NCBI GenBank assembly: GCA_018136815.1
Contig: CM030938.1
Coordinates: 5,294,749-5,358,748 of the forward strand
Source of the DNA: Isochrysis galbana
Lineage: Eukaryota; Haptophyta; Isochrysidales; Isochrysidaceae
Reading direction: 5' to 3'
DNA: 64,000 bases
In this document: in pieces, positions 56,001 through 64,000 of the stretch
Numbering within the stretch: the first letter of the stretch is position 1
Layout: each line of letters begins with the position of its first letter
Notes under the pieces: generated by a model
Told to the model about the DNA's origin: nothing
The model's input: only the letters and a program-made list of their open reading frames with translations
The model's database searches: none
Made by a program: the position numbers and the translations under genes

Positions 56001-57764
56001 TCGCCGGGCTGCTCCGGCAAAGTCGGGGCAGAAGGGGTCGGCACTAGCAGACATCGTATCGCTGCGATTAGCATCGGAAGGAGTGGCAAGCACCCGGAGT
56101 GTATCAGCCGCGCCGTCGCGCGCACGACCTCCAGCACCTTGTCCCGCTGCGCAGATTGACGTATAGCTCGCGAAAACACGGACTCCGCAGACGCGGTAGT
56201 ATCGGATGTGCCCGAGCTATGCTCATCCATAGGGAATTGCCGCGGCCTTCCCGTTGATGACGACGCTCCGAGCGACGAAACATCTGCCGATTCCAGCTTA
56301 ACCCGTGATTGGGAAGGCTGCAGCGACTGCGAGAGCGACGCAGAAGTCCTGCTGGCCGTGGCCACCTCGTGAAAACTTGGTGAGGAGGCCATGCCCACAG
56401 CAATCGAGATGTGCAAAGCAGGGTTGGCAGAAGGCATTTGCGTTGTTGCTAGTGGAGCCGCCAAGCGGCCAGCCAGCCGAGATGGCAGTNNNNNNNNNNN
56501 NNNNNNNNNNNNNNNNNNNNNNNNNNNNNNNNNNNNNNNNNNNNNNNNNNNNNNNNNNNNNNNNNNNNNNNNNNNNNNNNNNNNNNNNNTTGTCCATTGT
56601 GGTCGCGAGCGGCAGCGCCGGTGGGGTTGGAACTGCACTAGGTGCCAATGGAGTGGGTGGGGGCAATGGACTTGCAGTTGGCGCAGTTGGCGGGGGTGGC
56701 GTTGAAGGCGTCGGCACGATCAGGCTGGTGGTAGGACCTGTCGGCGGTGAGGCGGCCAGCGGGGCCGCCGGCATCAACGCGGCGACAGGCGGTACCGGGG
56801 GGGTGGAATCCAAGGCCATCGCCGGATTGCCAAGGGGTGAAGGTGGAGCCGGTGGAGGCACAGGTGCCGAGAGGGAGGGCCTGTCGACTACGACAATGCC
56901 TTTGGGCGATAGCACCGACACAGGCAGACTGGAAGGCGCGACCGGCGTGCCCGCCTCGGGGGGCAGGACCGGAGACATTGGTAACAGGTACAGCGGAGAC
57001 AGCGCAGGGAGGGATGGTGGGACCCCAAGTCTAGTGAGCAGCGCCGGGGGCGGCACCAGGTGCTGAAGGGCGAGCGCTGTCGGGACGCTTTCAGAGGGCT
57101 CCACAGCCATCATTGGCGGCGAAAGGGCGCGAGTCTCGTCCCAGCCTGATGATGACGGCACGTCAGCAACAGCAGGAGGCGAGGGAGCTGGAGAGGCGCC
57201 GATCACTCGCGTTGTCGCGATCGGCTGTAGGGGAGATGGCTGATGGACAGGTGGAGCAAGGGGCGCGCTAGGCGCCAAACCCGGCGACACGAAGGGCTCG
57301 TTGCCGGTTTCAGCTGAGACACCGACGTGCAGAACAGGAGGCGGCGGCAGCGGCGGCGGCGCCAACGCTCCGCCTAAGACTGTTTCAGCTGGCACAGGCA
57401 GCTGCATCGCTGGTGCGGGGCTCAAAGACGTCTCCACTTCTACAAGGTGGTGCACCTGCCCCGGCAGGGTGCTCTCCGTCGCGCTCGTTGGTGAGGGCAT
57501 CGATCCGGCTGGTATGGTGCGCGCGGCGCCCAACAGGATCGAAGGAGCGGAGCCTAACGCTGCCGGCGCTGCAGCGGGAGGGGCCAGCGCCGGAGCTGCA
57601 GCTGGTGGGGGGGGCGCCAGCACAAGAGTCCGCGTGAGGAGCAGTGGGAAGGGCGAAGAGAGAGAGACGTCCACAACATCTGCCAGCGGCGGGCTGGGCG
57701 CGTGGCTTGCGAGTGGCGGAAAGTGCCACTGCGTCTCTTCCTCCATAAGTTTCGTCTCTCCCAT
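50093..57764 (-). CDS. probable codanin-1 homologue
   Basis: Coding blocks on the minus strand: 57764-55631 (across the gap 56490-56589; donor gagccg/gtgagt), about 55545-55160, about 55043-54748 (donor ttctg/gtgagt), 54559 to about 54064 (acceptor tttcag), then about 54000-50093. The first ~390 residues are Pro/Ala-rich. Segments that fit codanin-1: RLIHSGCLPLLPMLIAAIRC (LARLY..NLVPNL-like), DACAYSALLLHRFGHALSCL with VLGASPRL, QRLWRNRQKLYDSLLSL (FYxxLRxWE-like), VLAKFLGFLLFSP, and RLQLCLPWIMCFLQ (LTVPWVVEFL-like). In animals codanin-1 binds the histone chaperone ASF1 and holds it in the cytoplasm, and pairs with CDIN1. The C-terminal half here is long, low in complexity and Ser-rich between conserved helices. 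The junctions near 55545, 55160 and 54064-53900 are unresolved. The family call rests on pattern memory, not on an alignment. Confidence 0.6.
56490..56589. other. assembly gap (100 N)
   Basis: Exactly 100 Ns within the Pro-rich N-terminal exon of the codanin-like gene. The reading frame differs on the two sides, as expected for a gap of unknown true size. Confidence 0.99.
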
Positions 57765-57829
57765 CTCCTCCTCTCGCCTCTCAGTAGCGCGGCGAGCCGC
57801 CGAGCGGCCGCCGTTCCTCCTCTTCTACT

Positions 57830-58900
<1,071 letters not shown>

Positions 58901-59188
58901 CGCGCGCTCCCAGAGAGCCCTCCCTCCCCAAGCCCCCCAGTAGATAGTAGATAGTAGAGCAACCCCCCCCCGCATGGCCCATGGCCACCGAGCCCCTCCC
59001 TCCCCAAGCCCCAGTAGTAGGGCCTGGTAAGAGTTTCGCGAAACTTTTTACGAAATTTGGGGGACGTCTCGGCGCGAAGAAATTTCGAGAAATTTGGGGA
59101 GGGGGGGGGGGGGGGGTGGATTCGTGAAAAAGGAAACTTTCACACAACTTTTGCGAAATATGCTGGTAAAAGCCGAAATGTAACTCTA

Positions 59189-60038
59189 CAGTAAGGGTGC
59201 ACCATTAAGAAAACAGGGATTTTTGCCTTCTACATTTTCTACATAAGCCGACTCCCACACCTTGATAGTTTCTTAGAAGCTGCGGGGTCTTTACTTTTAC
59301 TATTACTATTTACTATGTTTTGTGTATACATTTTCAAGCAGCCGAGAGCAGAAGGAAGGCGCAAAATTATAAGTGCGAAGTGCCCCCGCGGCCCACGGCC
59401 CACGGCCAACGAATGGCCACTATTGACCACAACAATCGGCTGACGGCCCGCTACACGGCGACAACGACAACTTGCTTGGCCCGCCGGCGGCCGGCGAGCC
59501 TCGAGGCCCGCAGCGCATAGAGAAGATAGAAATGGTTTTCTTGCTGCGCTGAGTTTCTTATCCTCAGGTGGAGGCCTCTCAGTTCAGCAGTTCATTCAGC
59601 TCCATTTCTTACTTATCGCTAGATGGCCAATTTGCTTCTAGGTTTTTATCACAGGGTGTCTTACACCATGTCCAATGTGTCATTGGTGGTTTGTTTGTTG
59701 TTTGTGGTTCTATACCGTTAGCCGTTAGTGTTAGCGTGCCTTGTGTGGCATTCCCCCCTTGGTATCTTTCAATCATCTTGTCATGCTCCATATCGCCGGG
59801 AGCCCGCAGCGCGAGCCCCGGCGGCGGTGAGAGAGCGGCGCGCCGCGCCGCCATCGCGCTACGCCATGACAAGATGATTGAAAGATACCAAGGGGGGAAT
59901 GCCACACAAGGCACGCTAACACTAACGGTATAGAACCACAAACAACAAACAAACCACCAATGACACATTGGACATGGTGTAAGACACCCTGTGATAGTTT
60001 TCTTAATGGGGGGGTTTCTTAATGGTGCACCCTTACTG
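59189..60038. mobile_element. Tc1/mariner-type MITE (family C), copy 2, interrupted
   Basis: Ends CAGTAAGGGTGCACCATTAA (59189) and TTAATGGTGCACCCTTACTG (to 60038), with TA on both sides (59187-59188, 60039-60040). Its terminal repeats match copy 1 at 6802-7277. Removing the 350-bp foldback insert plus one 5-bp duplication leaves about 495 bp, close to the 476 bp of copy 1. Confidence 0.85.
59647..59996. mobile_element. foldback MITE, copy 1 (nested in mariner-type MITE)
   Basis: 350 bp, starting TATCACAGGGTGTCTTACAC and ending with its reverse complement. The arms are nearly perfect over more than 120 bp around a short GC-rich core. The flanks are a 5-bp direct duplication GTTTT (59642-59646 and 59997-60001). 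No ORF. Confidence 0.9.
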
Positions 60039-60039
60039 T

Positions 60040-60794
60040 ATTTGCCACCCATTGGGGCGGGCTCGCGCCCCAGTGGCTCGTGGCGCGGCTAGGCGCCCGC
60101 ACGCGCCCCCCCCCCCAGAAGCCAGAAGGCAGAAGACCAGGCGAATAATGTGTTTTTGCTCTTAATCAAATACACACCACTTTTTGTGTTTTATTTACGT
60201 AAATTAGGCCCGTCTTTCTTGTAAAGTGGGCATGCTCTTCTGGTTTATCGTTAGTGCTATAGGCGCAGCAGTCATCGCGTCGGGGGGTGGCCTTGCGAAG
60301 GTCGGGATCGCGGTCGGGGTGGTTTTCGCGCTGTTCATTCTTCTCCCCTTGGTACTGTGTGGAAGATAAAGTATATTCGCTTTTATAAGACGGAGAAAAT
60401 GCAACTGAGCTTTGAGCAGGCGGAGGCGATATTGAAACGGGAGGCACAAACGAAACACAAGACGTCTTCCGCTTGATGGGTCCGCGTGTTTATGTTTGTT
60501 TGCGCGCGGTCAACCCCCGAGTTAGGGGCGAAGTTAGGGGTCAGCAGAAATTATATACCTAAAAAGCCGGGAGGGGTGTGACAAAAAAGCCGGGAGGGGT
60601 GTTAGGGGAACCTCGAGTTGCACCCTCTGGCCTCTGGTCTGGATGTCGCCGACTTAGGCGAAGAATTGTTGCTGGCCTTTGTCTTTGATGCTTGAGCACA
60701 TTTCAGCCTCGAAGGTAAGCTTGTACCTTTCTCGGGAATGGTAACGATTGGTAGAATCAGGGTTTCGCCTTTGGCTTTGGCGATGGGGGAGCGT
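60040..60794. other. intergenic, no gene seen
   Basis: AT-richer than its surroundings at 60140-60480. AAAAAGCCGGGAGGGGTGT is repeated directly at about 60558 and 60585. Nothing coding recognised. Confidence 0.45.
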
Positions 60795-61365
60795 CAGAGT
60801 TTTATTGTTGTGTTGGTATGTTAGTATAACCTTAGTGCTGCGGGACCGTAGCCCTTCGACGGCAACGGAGCGCCTCCCCAGCCATGGGGGATGGGGGTTA
60901 TCACAGGGTGTCTTACACCATGTCCAATGTGTCATTGGTGGTTTGTTTGTTGTTTGTGGTTCTATACCGTTAGTGTTAGCGTGCCTTGTGTGGCATTCCC
61001 CCCTTGGTATCTTTCAATCATCTTGTCATGGCGTAGCGCGATGGCGGCGCGGCGCGCTCCATATCGCCGGGAGCCCGCAGCGCGAGCCCCGGCGGCGGTG
61101 AGAGAGCGGCGCGCCGCGCCGCCATCGCGCTACGCCATGACAAGATGATTGAAAGATACCAAGGGGGGAATGCCACACGAGGCACGCTAACACTAACGGT
61201 ATAGAACCACAAACAACAAACAAACCACCAATGACACATTGGACATGGTGTAAGACACCCTGTGATAGGGGTGTGCGCGGTTGGCGCATGGCTCGTCCGG
61301 TGTATGTGGCTAGGAATGCTAGCTAACAAGATGTCATACGACGCTATAAGTTCTAACGCACACAG
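60795..61365 (+). repeat. dispersed repeat family B, split by a foldback insertion
   Basis: The first half (60795-60898, to CCATGGGGGATGGGGGT) and the second half (61268-61365, from GGGGTGTGCGCGGTTGGCGC to TTCTAACG) form a continuous family-B repeat once the 369-bp insert and one GGGGT are removed. Confidence 0.85.
60899..61267. mobile_element. foldback MITE, copy 2 (inserted in family B)
   Basis: 369 bp with arms of about 159 bp (60899-61057 and 61109-61267) around a ~50-bp core. The arms are nearly identical (for example a T/C difference in GCCTTGTGTGG / GCCTCGTGTGG). 5-bp duplication GGGGT at 60894-60898 and 61268-61272. The left arm is about 25 bp longer than in copy 1, which has lost GCGTAGCGCGATGGCGGCGC. 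Confidence 0.92.
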
Positions 61366-61409
61366 AGCGCTCGTGGGAAGGGGGGGGGGGGGCTCCCATC
61401 CGATGACCA

Positions 61410-61540
61410 CCTTAATTAAATAAACCCTAGTGGTAAGGGGCCGTAGCCCTCGGCCCCTACCCCGAGATGATGGGGGGGGGGGGGGGGGGGGGGGGGGATG
61501 CGCGGCCAGCGCATGGCTCGTCCGGGTGTACATCTCTTTA
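61410..61540 (+). repeat. dispersed repeat family B, degenerate copy with poly-G
   Basis: TAAACCCTAGTGGTAAGGGGCCGTAGCCCT-like start, CCCCTACCCCGAGATG, a run of 26 or more G, then GCGCGGCCAGCGCATGGCTC. The internal G run of family B has expanded. Confidence 0.6.
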
Positions 61541-64000
61541 TGTGTCTAAAGAAGTCCGCGACCAGCAAAAGAGGTAGTTCTCTCCCTCACGTCCGCGCCC
61601 TGGCCTTGCAACCCAACCGAACGATCCGCGTAAGCCTCCCCCCTACCCCCCGCTCCCGCTCTCTCCTGCTCTACTCCCCTCGAGGCACGATTGCACCCCT
61701 GTCGCCCTCGCATCCATTGCATAGAGAGCTCAGTGATCAGTGGGAGCCGCATGCGCTTAAGTGAGTGAGCGAAAGGAAGAGGGGAGGCCAGGGCCTAGCA
61801 TGTATGTGTGATCTTCCTGGCAGTTCTTAATCGAGGCGCAAGAGGCCAACCGCTCTAGCTCTCACGCCTGCCTCCACTCGGTTCGAGGACTGCAGCTGCT
61901 TTGTGAAGGTCGCATCATGATGAATTGGTTCCGCTCTTCTCCTTCTCTGGCTTGTCTTGCTGAACAGGGGAAATGGCATGAGTGTTACACCTTGCTCAAT
62001 CGAGGTTACAGTGACGTGCATAGTCGGAGTGGCGTGGTATGTCTCCATTGCCCGCACAATTTCCGCATGAAGGTCTCGCGAGATGCCGCCAGCAGTCCGT
62101 GCCCATCCCAGTATTTAGCCCATCCTCATTGACCATCACTGTCAATCCTTCACAACGCACTCACCTGCGAGCTCCATCTGAGTAACTGGGCATTTCCTGA
62201 GTTCGACCACCGGACCGAGCTCCGCTACTCACGTCCTCGATGATCACTCCTCACCCGAGGGCACTCCCTATAGTTCACGTCACGTGTCTCACCCACTCCC
62301 CGTTCCAACCTTATCCAATCCAACCCAACCTTGCCCACAGTTTGACCGAACCGTCCTTCACTTTGCGGTGTTGAACGGCCCGTTCTCGCTAATAGAATTG
62401 CTGCTCAGCAAGAATGTCGATATTGAGGCTTCCGATTCGACGGTAAGTTCTTCCACTCTCAAGGCACCGCCAATGGTCGCTCCGTCAATGTACACGACCC
62501 GCAGCGCCACGGCCCCGGGCTCACTCTCGCCTCCCTTCGCATGGGTTGTCCCCGCGAGTCATCTCCGCCATCTACGAGGCACTCTGCTTTCAGAATCTCG
62601 CCGGTGCATTTCAACATCACGGGCTCATTTCCGGCTCTCCTCCCGCCCTTTCTCGTGTCGGCCAAAGTGATTAGCTCTCCTTGACTGGCAGCGGCCCCAC
62701 AGCCTTTCCTTCTCTGCGCAGGGGAGCACTCCGCTTTACCTCGCGACGAGAAATGGCAACGTACATGCAGTCAAGCAGCTGCTGCAGGCAGGCGCCGACG
62801 TCAATGCCACGAATGAGGTGCACGCCAGTCCGCCAAAGCTGCTCCTCTCCATTTCCCCTTCGCTTTCTCTGACGTCTACGAGAAGGAGAGAGATTCCCCT
62901 TGGCCGCCATTCCCTTACGGGAGCGGCCCTCTGCGCTTGGGCGAGAGCCGCATGGTTCCAAGTCCCTCCACCTGTTGCACTTGTTGGTGGCGGAGAGGGA
63001 TGGATCATCCTTGCCTGTTCCTCCCACTCTCTCACTGCGGCCGCAGAGCCTACGCGCCCACACGTCCTGGCCTTTTCTCGCAAGTCGATCCACCCCAAGT
63101 TCTTCTTTCCTCTTTCCAATAGCCTGTTTCCAATTGGCTGCGATCCTCTCTGCCCCACCCCTCACTTGCAGGATGGCAATACCGCCCTTCACATTGCAAC
63201 AGAGTTAGACAACATCTTCATCGTCCAGGTGCTCCTCGACAAAGGGGCGTGCGTCAATGCCAACAACGACAGCGTGCGCGCTGCTCAATCTTCCGCCCCC
63301 CCGCTTTGTATTCTCTCTCCTCCCTCGCCTAACGCCTTCTACACATTTCCCCGCCGAGCCCTCCACCGCCGCCCCCTCACCACGTAGGGAAGCACTCCGC
63401 TGCATTACGCCATGAGCAAAAATGCAGTAGAGTTGTTGCTGCAGGCCGGCGCTGACATTACCGCCACGGATAATGTGCGCGCATTTCCGCTCGAGCAGCT
63501 CCCCTCCACTTCCCTTGCGGCTTCTCTGCCGTCTATAAGGAGAGAGATTCCCCTTGGCCTCGATTCCTTTTGGACATCGGCCCTCTGCGCTTGAGCGAGA
63601 GCCGATTTGGTTCAATCCTGAACCAAGTCCGAATTTTCTCTATAAATTGGCAGCCGACCATATGAGCGGTCAGTAGGGGGGCTGCCTTCATTCCGTCCCT
63701 CCACCTGTAGCACTGGTGGGTGGCGGAGAGGGATCATCCTTGCCTGTTCCTCCCACTCTCTCACTGCGGCCGCAGAGCCTACGCGCCCACACTTCCTCTC
63801 GCAAGTCGATCCGCCCCACGTTCTTCTTTCCTCTTTCCAATAGCCTGTTCCGATCAGCTGCGATCCCCTCTGCCCCACCCCTCACTTGTAGGATGGCAAT
63901 ACCGTCCTTCACATTGCAACAGAGTTTGACAACATCTTCATCGTCCAGGTGCTCCTCGACAAAGGGGCGTGCGTCAATGCCGACAACGACATCGTGCGCG
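61540..64000 (+). CDS. ankyrin-repeat protein, one repeat per exon, 3'-partial
   Basis: Clear phase-0 exons, each one ankyrin repeat: 62341-62442 (DRTVLHFAVLNGPFSLIELL), 62722-62817 (GSTPLYLATRNGNVHAVKQL), 63172-63273 (DGNTALHIATELDNIFIVQV), 63388-63474 (GSTPLHYAMSKNAVELLLQA) and 63892-63993 (DGNTVLHIATEFDNIFIVQV). An upstream exon near 61970-62035 gives LAEQGKWHECYTLLNRGYSD, a capping repeat. A start may be the ATG at 61540 (MCLKKSATSKR, donor gaggtagtt), but its link to the next exon (acceptor about 61823) does not keep frame as I read it. Introns start GTGC or GTAA and end CAG or TAG. Ankyrin stacks bind other proteins; no effector domain is visible before the window ends. Confidence 0.85.

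Noticed and set aside
59568-60052. Apparent paired proteins on opposite strands (WFVCCLWFYTVSVSVPCVAF-like)
   Set aside because: They are translations of the foldback element's inverted arms, which is why the same peptide appears on both strands and again at 60.9-61.5 kb.
60166-60458. Two ~90-residue antisense frames near 60.3 kb
   Set aside because: No recognised motif, no splice or promoter context; AT-richer intergenic DNA.

Overview
This is a nuclear window from a GC-rich, intron-bearing unicellular eukaryote, most likely a microalga and plausibly a haptophyte. The reasons are: many short phase-consistent spliceosomal introns, a share of GC-AG introns (two in SHMT, one in pyruvate carboxylase, one in a histidine kinase), a pyruvate carboxylase with a signal-peptide-like leader, a hybrid histidine kinase, mixed Ty3-like and copia-like debris, and long homopurine/homopyrimidine tracts. 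The taxon is an inference; a pelagophyte or another alga cannot be excluded. Two 100-base runs of N are scaffold gaps. I see no tRNA, rRNA or CRISPR.

Layout. 0-1.65 kb: 3' part of an OTU-like cysteine protease gene (+). 2.8-4.4 kb: repeat-flanked fragment with discoidin-like and VWD-like domains. 4.8-6.6 kb: two unrecognised partial genes converging on a gap. 6.8-9.7 kb: a Tc1/mariner-type MITE, LTR/gag debris and dispersed repeats. 9.9-11.55 kb: prolyl 4-hydroxylase with three ShK modules (-). 14.6-16.4 kb: intronless coiled-coil protein (+). 17.5-20.6 kb: retroelement with a gag-like ORF and a nested hAT-like element. 21.25-26.93 kb: complete 16-exon pyruvate carboxylase (+). 29.4-30.45 kb: DnaJ protein (-). 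32 kb: Ty3-like pol remnant. 33.2-37.2 kb: 12-TM hybrid histidine kinase (-). 39.4-42.9 kb: complete 10-exon serine hydroxymethyltransferase (+). 43.8-44.8 kb: temptin/cytochrome b561 fusion with an in-frame stop (+). 45.4-46.3 kb: mitochondrial ribosomal protein bL28m (-). 47.6-48.9 kb: protein of three ~120-residue repeats (+). 50.1-57.8 kb: probable codanin-1 homologue (-). 59-61.5 kb: nested MITE/foldback elements. 61.5-64 kb: ankyrin gene with one repeat per exon and a recent tandem duplication, running off the window.

The genes are ordinary single eukaryotic loci, not a cluster; pyruvate carboxylase and SHMT are central-carbon and one-carbon enzymes. Between them lie at least seven dispersed repeat families (called A to H here) and four DNA-transposon-like copies with readable target-site duplications. 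The clearest new structural signal is a foldback element family (350-369 bp, ~155-bp inverted arms, 5-bp duplications). One copy sits inside a mariner-type MITE and the other splits a family-B repeat.

Exon boundaries given for pyruvate carboxylase, SHMT, the kinase, the hydroxylase and the ankyrin exons were derived by hand from splice sites and phase; all of these keep frame. Those of codanin and bL28m are partly unresolved.
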